The notes: generated from the sequence alone by a model not told the origin. Counted from the stretch's first letter, positions 1-7,630 are shown. The stretch: 22,678 nt of DNA from Chara braunii (GCA_003427395.1 BFEA01000188.1:551089-573766), one strand, 5' to 3'. A program made the numbers and translations.

Positions 1-96
1 GATGCCTGCGCCCGGTAGTCCCAGCCTCGGCACGGGTCGGCGTACCGGTCGGCCGAGGCTCGGACTCGATAGCTGGGCCAGGTACTGGTGGTTTAA
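1..96. mobile_element. Truncated TTAA-flanked MITE-like element, right end only
   Basis: The segment ends in GTACTGGTGGTTTAA, the complement of the end TTAAACCACCAGTAC seen on other copies in this window. The last ~30 bases, including GATAGCTGGGCCA, nearly repeat the right end of the element at 2819-2979, so the two belong to one family. The left end lies outside the window. No coding capacity is visible, so it is a non-autonomous element. The TTAA at the boundary would fit a piggyBac-type target duplication, but the transposase family is inferred only from TTAA. Confidence 0.55.
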
Positions 97-640
97 TGAC
101 CAGAGCTCGAGTGCCAAAGAATCAAAAGGACCCCACCCTGAGTTTGCTGAGTGGGAGTCGAGGTCATCATGGGGTTGCTAAGCATCGCAGTTCTTTCCAT
201 CCATCGGTCTCCTAGGCACCCCCTCCTCGTCGTCTTCCTCTTGCTGCTGGTCCTCCGTTGCTCTCCTCCGTGCGCCACCTGGCATGCACCCTTTCGATGC
301 CCACCACAGGTCATGCCATGTGGTGGGCATTGAAAGGGTGATTTTTTCAGTCTGTTGACGTCATCTCTGTTGCTTTCCATCCATGTGGACTGGATACTAC
401 TGCGTGGGGGATAGCAGTATGGTAAAACAGGGTCGTGTGATTTTGTCAGTCTGTTGACGTCATCGTCTTCTTCATCATCATCAGTATGGAGAGCCAATGG
501 CAGAACAGGTTGCAGAATGTCAGGAGGAAAAAGGAGGCCGGTGATGGTGCACCTTGCTCTCCTCCCTGTGCCACTTGGGGCGTGTGCCCTCTTCCTTGTC
601 GTCCCTCTTCTTCTTCTCTTCCTTTCTTCGACTTCTTCGA
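97..640. repeat. Non-coding stretch with internal duplications and a hairpin
   Basis: No convincing gene is seen; open frames on both strands here lack recognisable domains. The stretch contains a duplicated block centred on CAGTCTGTTGACGTCATC (347-364 and 446-463, 99 bp apart). It also holds a second diverged pair, TTGCTCTCCTCCGTGCGCCA at 258 and a near copy at 553, and a strong hairpin at 287-340. The pattern suggests local segmental duplication of an old repeat. Confidence 0.5.
287..340. repeat. 22-bp inverted repeat (hairpin) with 10-nt loop
   Basis: The arms at 287-308 and 319-340 are complementary over 22 bp with one mismatch, which would be a G-U pair in one RNA orientation. The loop is GGTCATGCCA. 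The arms contain GATGCCCACCACA and its complement. It could form a stable RNA or DNA hairpin. Nothing indicates whether it is transcribed. Confidence 0.7.
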
Positions 641-642
641 TG

Positions 643-790
643 TCTTTACGCTGCCGCCTCCTTCTCCTCCTCCCCCCCTCCCTCTTTCGAGTTTGTCCTC
701 GTCTTACAGCTCCTCCTCATCTTCCTCTTCCCCTTCCTCCTCCTCCTCCTCCTCCTCCCCGTCTTCCTCCTCCTCGTCTCACACCTCCGC
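643..790. repeat. Polypyrimidine (CCT/TCC)n tract
   Basis: The plus strand is almost pure C/T, with a core of CTCCTCCTCCTCC near 737-757. Open frames on both strands here are poly-Ser, poly-Pro/Leu or poly-Arg and come from the repeat. The homopurine/homopyrimidine strand asymmetry could support triplex DNA, but no function can be inferred. Confidence 0.75.
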
Positions 791-925
791 CTTCTCCGCG
801 TCCTTTTCCAAATCGCTCCAGTTTTCAACATAGAACCTACTGAGGTTCTTCTTTGGAATTTCCAAATTCGGACAAACGCGTTCAGTGGAGAGGGCGTCCT
901 CTGACTGGGGTGCCTGAAGTGCAAC

Positions 926-946
926 TTTTTTTTTTTTTTTTTTTTT
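926..946. repeat. Poly-T tract (21 T)
   Basis: An unbroken run of T abuts the left end of the TTAA element at 945, and the last two T are part of its TTAA. It may be the tail of an older retroposed sequence on the minus strand, or the insertion target. Confidence 0.8.
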
Positions 947-1264
947 AAACCACCAGTACATCCAGCTATTGGTCGCTGGCCCTTTTCGGAGGCCGCCCGC
1001 CGCCGATTCAATTTATCTAAGGCACTGGGCCTCCGAAATTTTCGTAGGCGATGAGTTTTCTTTTCAGCAAGGCTGGGGCCAAGTCCCACTAGCAGCGTTG
1101 AGCTACCTCAACGCCTGAATCTGGACGTGTTTGTGGAGACGTGCAGCTCAGGACGCTCAACACCATTTCTGCACATCACTGCAAAAACGTCCAGATTCAG
1201 GCGTTGAGGTATCTCAACGCTGCTAGTGGGACTTGGCCCCTGGGGCCATGTACTGGCGGTTTAA
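945..1264. mobile_element. TTAA-flanked MITE carrying a large foldback
   Basis: The left end is TTAAACCACCAGTACAT and the right end reads ATGTACTGGCGGTTTAA, so the terminal inverted repeat is about 17 bp with one mismatch and includes TTAA at both edges. The 320-bp unit has no coding capacity. Its left half shares a stretch (GATTCAATTTATCTA at 1005-1019, then a GGCC-rich part) with the element at 3221-3371, linking both to one family. Its right half holds the 54-bp foldback described separately. Class II non-autonomous identity is inferred from termini and TTAA. Confidence 0.65.
1075..1240. repeat. 54-bp near-perfect foldback with nested hairpins
   Basis: Arms 1075-1128 and 1187-1240 are complementary at 53 of 54 positions, around a 58-nt spacer. 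Each arm also contains a smaller hairpin: GCGTTGAG-CTAC-CTCAACGC at 1095-1114, and the same stem with loop GTAT at 1201-1220. The region can therefore switch between one long stem and a cruciform-like form with small arms. A transcript would resemble a small-RNA precursor in length, but there is no evidence of transcription. Confidence 0.8.
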
Positions 1265-1668
1265 GATCGACAATTTTTTCAACGAATTGTCCTTGAAACG
1301 GATTTTCAAGGACTAGTCTAAGCAGAATCCTAACCTTCCTGTGAAAAAAAAAAAAAAAGAAAAAGAAAAAAAAGAAACCTTCTGTGAAACGACTGTAAAT
1401 TTTTTAAAGGACCAGTCCTGAAAACTTGAGGGTTCCTACCTAGTACGGAGTGTCTAACGAGACCCTAAAAAGTTAAAAACTAGTAAATACTAAAAAGTTA
1501 AAAAGGTAAAAAGTTAAAAAGGTAAAAAGTTAAAAGGGAGCACATTCGTCTTGATTGTGTTGACAATGTCACAAGAGGTGCTGATGGGAGGATATGTGTA
1601 CGTTGGACTGAACTTTCTGAAGGGCCCCCCTGTATTTCTGAAGAACCTCCCCCCATCCCCTCCCCCCC

Positions 1669-1700
<32 letters not shown>

Positions 1701-1950
1701 CACTTGTCGGGCAGGGAGGATTTTTTTATGGGAAGGGAGGGGGGGAGGTCAGGGAGGGGGCCAAGAGAGAACAAGTGGATCGATGCTATTATTGATAGTG
1801 CAGAAGGGGGAACTTACCCATGCCAATTTTTAAATCCCATTTGTAATATTTTTAGCTCGGCTAGCAAGAGTGCCAAGCCAGGCACCCATGCAGTTGGCTC
1901 AGGTACCTGCTTGCCAGGGGTACCCCGGGCGTGTAGAAAGTCTGGGAATT
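1265..1950. other. A/T-rich non-coding stretch with poly-A tracts
   Basis: No gene is seen. The stretch has an A-rich run at 1344-1375, a short degenerate tandem built on AAAAAGTTAAAAAGGTA at about 1483-1535, a C-rich tract before 1670, and a 29-nt poly-A at 1672-1700. The last could be the tail of a retroposed sequence ending there, but no body of such an element was recognised. Confidence 0.5.
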
Positions 1951-2040
1951 GCTATTATTATTATTATTGCTATTATTATTATTATTATTGCTATTATTAT
2001 TATTATTGCTATTATTATTATTATTATTGTTGTTGTTATT
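1950..2040. repeat. Interrupted (ATT)n microsatellite
   Basis: ATT triplets are interrupted at intervals by single GCT units and end in three GTT units. The regular interruptions alternate blocks of about five and six triplets, so a higher-order unit has been duplicated. Homopolymer-like open frames here (poly-Ile, poly-Asn, poly-Leu, poly-Tyr) are repeat artefacts. Confidence 0.9.
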
Positions 2041-2202
2041 TTCCGTCGGTGGGGCTTTCCTGCACCCACCTGAAGCCAGCCCAAATGCAGGCTCTTTCTC
2101 GTTTCTCGGTTTGTCCGTTGGGAGGGGGGGGGGGAGGGCTTGGTATAAATGGGGCTTAAAGGGGTTCAATTCTAAAGGGGAGTGCCTTAGCTCGATTTTT
2201 AT

Positions 2203-2254
2203 TTTCTCTTCTTTTAATGTTTGACTCATTTCTCTTCTTTTAATGTTTGACTCA
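2203..2254. repeat. Perfect 26-bp tandem duplication
   Basis: Two identical 26-bp units (2203-2228 and 2229-2254) lie head to tail, each ending in ATGTTTGACTCA. TGACTCA matches a bZIP/GCN4-type site, but no promoter or gene lies beside it. Confidence 0.85.
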
Positions 2255-2374
2255 GTAAGGAATTCTGTGGTGGCTCTTTTTTTTCTTCTTCTGTAAAGGG
2301 TGATGGCTTTCAGATATTATCCTCATACTGACCAACCCGGGTTTAGAAGTATTTGAGTTCAATCATCTAGTTCC

Positions 2375-2442
2375 TTTATCTGGAGTCGAACTCAGGTCTG
2401 TATTTCAACAGTTTAATGGTGTACCGACTGAGCTAGGCCTGT
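2375..2442 (-). pseudogene. tRNA-like relic (possible SINE head)
   Basis: On the minus strand an A-box-like TAGCTCAGTCGGTA (2435-2422) is followed 28 nt later by a B-box-like GAGTTCGACTCC (2393-2382), the spacing of a tRNA internal promoter. The cloverleaf does not close: the presumed acceptor strands do not pair, the D stem is broken, and the T stem needs a bulge. It is best read as a decayed tRNA or the tRNA-derived head of a SINE. No amino-acid identity is assigned. Confidence 0.35.
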
Positions 2443-2628
2443 CGGTAGGTGGCTCTTTTCTTTTCTCATTCTTATCTTCGACATCTTGACGCCAATGATT
2501 GGTGTATCAGTCTGCATCGTTGCTCGTATGGATGTCACACGCTTTGTTGATCGATGTGTCACATAACTTACCGACCAAGGTCCGTGTGAACCTGCCTGGA
2601 GAAGTCTACCAGGAGTAAGTGAGCATGA

Positions 2629-2822
2629 TTAAACCACCAGTACCTTTCTCAGCTACCGATGCCGAGCCTAAAACTGTCGTGCTCTTCAAGAAAAAATGAA
2701 TCGATGGGGGCCTCGTTTTGGCTGGCGCCACCAGCCATTTCACGCCGGTAGTCCCAACCTGCCTGCCTCCGTGTTAACTGGCGGGCGTGTTTTTCAAGCA
2801 GGGAAAGGCACTGGTCGTTTAA
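2629..2822. mobile_element. TTAA-flanked MITE-like element (array unit 1)
   Basis: The left end TTAAACCACCAGTACC pairs with a right end reading GGCACTGGTCGTTTAA, with two differences. The unit is about 194 bp, non-coding and GC-rich, and contains a CGGTAGTCCCA segment also present near position 13. The right-hand TTAA (2819-2822) is also the left TTAA of the next unit. Confidence 0.6.
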
Positions 2823-2979
2823 ACCACCAGTAGTACTTCCTAAAGTCGTGCCCGCGAACAAGCCACGTTCTTAGGAAACGTACGGGCCACTACAGGAGCG
2901 CGCAAATTGATCCGACTAGAAATGTTTCTACTCTTCTTTTTTCCTCGGCGGATAGCTGGGCCAAGTACTGGTGGTTTAA
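2819..2979. mobile_element. TTAA-flanked MITE-like element (array unit 2)
   Basis: It starts TTAAACCACCAGTAGTACTT and ends CCAAGTACTGGTGGTTTAA. The left terminus has a 3-bp AGT insertion relative to the right. The right end is nearly identical to that of the truncated unit at 1-96. It shares TTAA with units on both sides. Non-coding. Confidence 0.6.
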
Positions 2980-3149
2980 ACCGCTAGTACACGGCCCCAG
3001 CCTTGCAGCAAGTTTTTGTCGCCAGAAGCAAAACTCAGAGGCGCCGCGCGGCCAGGTCTGCCGTTGAAAAAAAAAATCGGCGGCCTCCTAAGTGGTGCGG
3101 GTTTCATGCTGACACCTGGGGGCTGATATTTGGTATACTGGTGCTTTAA
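2976..3149. mobile_element. TTAA-flanked MITE-like element (array unit 3, diverged)
   Basis: The left end is TTAAACCGCTAGTAC and the right end reads GTATACTGGTGCTTTAA, so the termini are recognisable but mutated. It shares the TTAA at 2976-2979 with the previous unit. The body is GC-rich and non-coding, with a short poly-A at 3066-3075. Confidence 0.45.
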
Positions 3150-3220
3150 GACTGTGTTTGTGTTTGCTATGCTTTTGCACAAGCCAATAGCGCTTGAATT
3201 GGAAGTGCCTGAAGCTTGGT

Positions 3221-3371
3221 TTAAACCACCAGTACTTGGGCACTGCGCGCCGCGCCGGCCGCCCAAATCTCGAAGCAGCGCAGGCTGTCGATTCGATTTA
3301 TCGATGGCCCACCGGCTGCGGAAATCGCGTAGCGTTAACGCTGAGGCGTCGCCCAAGTACTGGTGGTTTAA
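3221..3371. mobile_element. TTAA-flanked MITE with perfect 21-bp termini
   Basis: This is the best-preserved copy. Positions 3221-3241 and 3351-3371 are exact inverted repeats including TTAA at both edges (TTAAACCACCAGTAC, then TTGGGC). The 151-bp unit has no coding capacity and contains a 12-bp palindrome AGCGTTAACGCT (3331-3342). It is separated from the chained array by about 70 bp. Perfect termini suggest it is among the younger copies. Confidence 0.75.
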
Positions 3372-3425
3372 CTGCTGATATCTATGAGGGTAGCTGATTG
3401 AGGAGGATGTTTATGACCGAATACG

Positions 3426-4268
3426 ATGACGAGTAGAGGTGGCTGTAATGTTGGCCATAGTAGCAGGCGAGAAGTTGGGCATGGTGACCCCAGGAGTGGC
3501 CCGAGCAATCCTCCAAGACGTTCCCCCCCGGTGTGCTATGGATGTAAGGTGGTGGGCTACTATCAAAGTGACTGCTGGCACTTTTGGACTTATGAGGGGA
3601 CAAGGAAGCAAATAGAATTAGAAGGCTACATAGTACAAACATCCATCTGAGTTTGCGAAGTGCACTTGGTCCTCTTCCCTCGCAACCTATCGAGGTATGC
3701 AGCACCGGTGTTCACCCTCACAAGAACCAAGGACCCGTGGTCGTACTGAGAATCTTGGCTGCAGTGTTGTGTCCATGGAGTTCATTGAATTGGAGTTAGT
3801 GCATGGAGCTGAGAAGGAACGTAAGCGCTGAGAGAAGGAAGAAGCTAAGCGGATGGAGGAGGATGCGCAAATCGTCGAAGTGTAGAGGAAGCTGAAGTGA
3901 CTGGAGAAGCAATTCAACCGAGAGGAAGAACAAAATCCCATGACCAAGGCGGTGAAGATACAGCTTGCACCTCAACTGGGTGACATCTGAAGCGAGACTA
4001 GGACTGAGGTTCATAGGCTGTGTAGGGAAAATCAACCTGACTGTTGGTGGAAGGCACTCCCACAACGACAGGCACAACAGTCGAGTCAAGTGAAGTGGAA
4101 GAAATTACTGTAAGTGCAGGGAACCTGTGGATTCTTGAGAAGCTCAAGCGGGGTGAATACACACCAGTCGGAGACAGCCTGCCAGTTCTAACTCCGACAA
4201 AACGGACAATGAAGAGTTTGAGTTTGAGAACCTGTTTGTCTCATCGAGAGGCTGCGTTCACGTACTGA
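3426..4268 (+). pseudogene. Gag-like fragment with degenerate zinc knuckle
   Basis: In one frame (codon starts at multiples of 3) a knuckle CYGCKVVGYYQSDC is read at 3534-3575. It fits C-x2-C-x4-H-x4-C except that the His position is Tyr, so the metal site is probably lost. Downstream in the same frame is a Glu/Lys/Arg-rich, coiled-coil-like stretch (about 3774-3945, with in-frame stops), then KAVKIQLAPQLGDI (3948-3989), then an open part from 4044 containing RGEYTPVGDSLPVLTPTKR. The layout (CCHC knuckle, charged helix, linker) is that of a nucleic-acid-binding retroelement protein. At least five in-frame stops mark it as dead. Confidence 0.55.
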
Positions 4269-4428
4269 TGTGAACCGGCACGTATCATCCGCAAAGCACA
4301 AATGGGAGTGAAGGCCCCAGCCAAGGATACCACCATTGAGCGAATGTTGTTCCTCGACAGGACCCGCCTGAACTTCAGCAAAATGTTGTTCCTCGACACG
4401 ACCCGCCTGAACTTCAACAACGAAGTGC

Positions 4429-4914
4429 TTGAGTTTGAGACTTGTTCGTCTCGTCGAGAGGCTGCACTCACGTGTTGGTGAGAAGAATACTGGTCTTGTA
4501 TGTATTGTCCGCAAAGCACAAGTGAGAGTGGAGGCCCCAGCCACGGATGTCACCCTTGAGCGCATGTTGTTCCTCGACACCCTCAGCCTGAAGGACCACT
4601 TCCCGATCAAACAATCCGTAGGAACAGAAACGTACACAACAAAGCTACAGGCGATTTTTGACATTGCTGGTCATCGGGTGGATCTGAGCTTTGGCCCCCG
4701 GGTAGGAATATCCGTGTCATCAATTTGGGATCCGAAACTGCTGAAGACTCTGACGATGATTACAATGATGTTGGCCAAGAATGAATGGGGCTCTCTCGAC
4801 CAGCTTTATGCTATCTGTGAGGTATTGATTTCCATTTGTCGCTCTCCGACCATTGCCGATACCGATATGGAGTATTTGTGTAAGCCAGTGGTCCTACGGT
4901 TAGCACTACTGTAG
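4429..4914 (+). pseudogene. Retroelement fragment following the gag-like part
   Basis: This frame is open for about 160 codons and starts inside a duplicated block: text around 4428-4580 repeats 4215-4355, which also contains a short 41-bp tandem copy. The protein includes RKAQVRVEAPATDVTLERM and a C-terminal part without a recognised domain. It is in a different frame from the preceding fragment, consistent with a frameshift at the duplication. It is assigned to the element by position and by shared text with the previous fragment, not by a known domain. Confidence 0.4.
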
Positions 4915-5582
4915 CAGGTCAATGTATTCCAGCATGGCTGGATTTATACGGACAGTATGGGCCTTGTTTTTTGAAGCGCTAGCTGCTGCGCTTATCCCAT
5001 TATGTAGGGCTGACCACCAGGGATTCTAGCACACGTTGGAGAGAACACCTATCCGTGTATGAAAAGGAAGGCAAAGTCATCTCAACTGTAACAGTAGTAC
5101 AAACGGTGAAATGCTTTCGGTGCTGAATTGTATTTCTTGCTGCCCGTAGATAAAAGCGACTTCAGTGAACTATTGTCCTTGGAAGCCTTCCATATCCGTC
5201 GGTTGTCAACGGGTTGCCACCCGATGGGAATACTGTCGGTAAATCTGAACGAGTCCAGCAGGAGTGTCCGAAGGGGAAGAAAGAGCGGCAATACGCTGAT
5301 AAAGGCGCTCAAGTTAGTTATCTATGTAGGAGACTGCATCCTACTCGTGTGCGGCTTGATGAGAGTGACACCTAGTTTGTACGATTGTTTGACCTTCTTT
5401 AGAAGTCCCAGGAAAACGGTGAAGAAAGCTTTTGGCTGAACTGCAATAAATTTTGACAGACGGAGCTAATTACTGGAAGATAGCAAATGGTGGATCGAGC
5501 AGGGTCGGACCTTTGAATTAGTGTACATTTGTAGATGGTACCAACGTGCCATTGCTCATAAAACCCAAGGTGCCTCAATTCC
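4915..5582 (+). other. Degenerate interior of the retroelement
   Basis: No domain is recognised. One frame is open for about 100 codons (5128-5439), and it contains a hydrophobic stretch (LVIYVGDCILLVCGLM) and a basic one (RSVRRGRKSG), but nothing diagnostic. It is probably part of the same decayed coding region. An AATAAA occurs at 5447-5452 without other 3'-end signals. Confidence 0.35.
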
Positions 5583-5828
5583 TTGAACCGGTAGTACTTT
5601 TCCCAGCTAGTTTTCTATGACATGGTACTGCTCGCGCTTCACCTGGCGAGACGAACCTGCCCGCGGGTTCACAAAAAATACATCCAGGCAAAACACGTCA
5701 CGTCACTCACACGGACAGTTTTGCAGGGATGTGTTACTTGTGAACAGGCAGGCGGATATATCCCGCTAGACGTGGCACGAGCTCTGCCGCGTTGTAGAAA
5801 AATGGTCGAGAAAAGTACTGGTGGTTAA
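5583..5828. mobile_element. TTAA-type MITE inserted in the retroelement
   Basis: The left end TTGAACCGGTAGTACTTTTC is the imperfect complement of the right end GAAAAGTACTGGTGGTTAA. The left TTAA is mutated to TTGA, and the right terminus lacks one T compared with other copies. The 246-bp unit interrupts the retroelement, so it inserted later. Open frames crossing it are fortuitous. Confidence 0.6.
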
Positions 5829-5848
5829 AAGAAAGAAAGTGGGATTTA

Positions 5849-6286
5849 GAATCGTTGGATGGACTCTTTGGAGCCACCAAGGAGTTTGAACGTAAATCTA
5901 CGCGGGCTTATTTGCGCTGGGCTTATTGTGTGAATCTTTGGTTTCAATCTGTCTACAACACTTGTTGTGCGCGTGTTGTTTGATGATAGAGTCAGGTTGA
6001 CTGAGGTACGGCAACTTGTGTTGGGTACATTCTCTCTTCCGGCTTGTGTGACCCGTAGGGCGTGATCCAAGCTCCACCGCATATGGACAAAGAATCCATG
6101 TTTTGCAGGCTTATTACAAATCAGTGCAAGTTTGCTCATGCTAATGTGTTGGCCTTTACTTGCACATGCTTACCTTACCCATGGGTGAGAGGACACTTGC
6201 CCTGCCGAGTAGAGGAGTTGGACGGGGTACCTCAGGTTGTTGAATGCCGAGAATATTACCAAAGTCAAGTCAATCAGACCTCCTGA
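5849..6286 (+). pseudogene. Cys/His-containing retroelement fragment
   Basis: One frame reads ESLDGLFGATKEFERKSTRAYLRWAY from 5849, hits stops near 5983-5992, then is open again from before 6062 (IQAPPHMDKESMFCRLITNQ, FTCTC, HLPCRVEELDG) to 6286. Cys and His are frequent but do not form a standard zinc-finger spacing. It lies between the inserted MITE and the minisatellite, and in the element's order it sits upstream of the RT region. Function unknown. Confidence 0.4.
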
Positions 6287-6290
6287 ACTT

Positions 6291-6445
6291 ATTGGGACAA
6301 GAGATTGTTGGGACATGAGATTTTTGGGACAGGAGATTGTTGGGACATGAGATTTTTGGGACAGGAGATTGTTGGGACAGGAGATTTTTGGTACAGGAGA
6401 TTGTTGGGACATGAGATTTTTGGGTCAGGAGATTGTTAGGACAAC
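6291..6445. repeat. 16-bp minisatellite, about 9.7 copies
   Basis: The unit is GTTGGGACATGAGATT, alternating with a TTTGGGACAGGAGATT variant so that a 32-bp higher-order unit is visible. Because 16 is not divisible by three, the array translates with a 16-residue period in every frame, for example SCPNNLLSQKSHVPTI on the minus strand. It immediately follows a broken retroelement fragment and is not obviously coding. Confidence 0.9.
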
Positions 6446-6617
6446 ATATAGCCTGTGGAAGAATAGTAAGAATCAGTTGATTGAATGCGCAACCGAAGAT
6501 CTGGAAGGATGTGTGCAATAGGCTAGCTTATAGGAGCCGGTTTATTTGGATAGAGGAAGTGTAGTGAAGATTAAGATCACACTTAAGGATTAGCCCGACA
6601 CCCCTGAACAGGAAACT

Positions 6618-7025
6618 GGGAGAGACCCTAGTGATCTGCTCGTGTTTGTATTACGAAGGGTTGCAGTATTTGTTTATCGGGAATGGAGGGTACTTGATCG
6701 AAGGAGAAGAATCTCAGGGGCCGTTTAAGATGAAGCTTCTGTTACAGCATGATGAGGGCTTGTGGAAGTTTGCAAGGTTTGATGAGAAGGGGGGAAGTGG
6801 TTCATCCCATACCTTACCTAACAACAAGGACTTGGATAGGTAACGCACAATCTGTCGTTCCTACCTCAGGCTACCTGGGACCCACGGTTCGCACATGTAA
6901 GGCCGTAGTGAAAGCCTTGAACCACTTGTTGGTTATGCTTCCTGTGGACTCAGTGTGGAGTGACATTTTGATCTGAAGGTGGGTGTAAAGTTGTAAACGC
7001 TCACCGATCGTTTGGCAATAGTAAG
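6618..7025 (+). pseudogene. RT-upstream domain, first copy of a segmental duplication
   Basis: Encodes ICSCLYYEG, then FIGNGGYLIEGEESQ, LLLQHDEGLWKFARFDEKG and SHTLPNNKDLDR before a TAA (6841-6843). A frame-shifted continuation reads PTVRTCKAVVKALNHLL. The second copy at 7090-7475 is about 80-90 percent identical by eye. The fragment directly precedes RT motif A in the second copy, so it probably belongs to the N-terminal (fingers-proximal) part of the polymerase protein. No named domain was recognised. Confidence 0.45.
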
Positions 7026-7089
7026 AGCCTGGTGATCTGCTTGTAATTGTATTACGAAGGGGAGACCGGTTTCCCCGATCGAAGAGACC

Positions 7090-7475
7090 GGGAGAGACCC
7101 TGGTGATCTGCTTGTGTTTGTATTGTGAAGAGACAGTAGTTGTTTATCCGGAATGGAGGGTACTCCCCGATCGAAGGAGAAGAATCTCAAGTGCCGTTTG
7201 AGATGAAGCTTCTATTACAGCATGATGATGGCTTGTGGAAGTTTGCAAGGTGGGATGAGAAGGGGAGAGGTGGTTCATCCCATACCTTACCTAACCACAA
7301 GGACTTGGATAGGTGTTGCACAATCTGCCCTACCTACCTCAGGCTACCTGGAACCTACGGTTCACATGTGTAAGGCCGTAGCGAAAGACTTGAACCAGTT
7401 GTTGTTTACGCTTCCTGTTGGCATTTTGATCTGAAGGTGGGTGTAGATGCTCACCAATCGTTTGACAATGGTGAG
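7090..7475 (+). pseudogene. RT-upstream domain, second copy of the duplication
   Basis: Repeats the preceding block: FIRNGGYSPIEGEESQ, LLLQHDDGLWKFARWDEKG, SHTLPNHKDLDR, then CTICPTYLRLPG. Unlike copy 1 it has no stop after DLDR and reaches a TAA near 7373. A third partial copy of its first ~40 bases lies at 7027-7068 in the spacer. The copy's own start is frame-shifted relative to copy 1. Confidence 0.45.
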
Positions 7476-7617
7476 CAGGAGGATACAGAAGCTGGAGGCA
7501 AAACCTCTCGTGATGATCCCCTCTTATGATATCGAAGACAAGTTTACTCTATTGCCACACGAGGAAATTCTAGCGGTAGTGGACTGGATCATCTTGTATC
7601 ACAAAGAGAAAGGATAA
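7450..7617 (+). pseudogene. Reverse transcriptase motif A fragment
   Basis: The frame starting at 7450 reads LTNRLTMVSRRIQKLEAKP, then SYDIEDKFTLLPH at 7522-7560, then EEILAVVDWIILYHKEKG and a TAA (7615-7617). An Asp in a hydrophobic-YD-x-x-x-x-F-x-x-(L/I)PH context is typical of RT motif A, where the Asp of YDI (7528-7530) would be the first metal ligand. The frame breaks between 7617 and 7631, after which the RT continues in another frame. Confidence 0.55.
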
Positions 7618-7630
7618 ACTTCATAAACGT

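Noticed and set aside
454-904. Overlapping open frames rich in Ser, Pro, Leu or Arg
   Set aside because: They are translations of the polypyrimidine tract in different frames, with no sequence outside the low-complexity part that looks like protein.
1671-1700. mRNA poly-A tail of a processed pseudogene
   Set aside because: No protein-like body or target duplication was found upstream of the A run.
6291-6445. CRISPR array
   Set aside because: Units are contiguous 16-mers without spacers, in a eukaryotic-type context.
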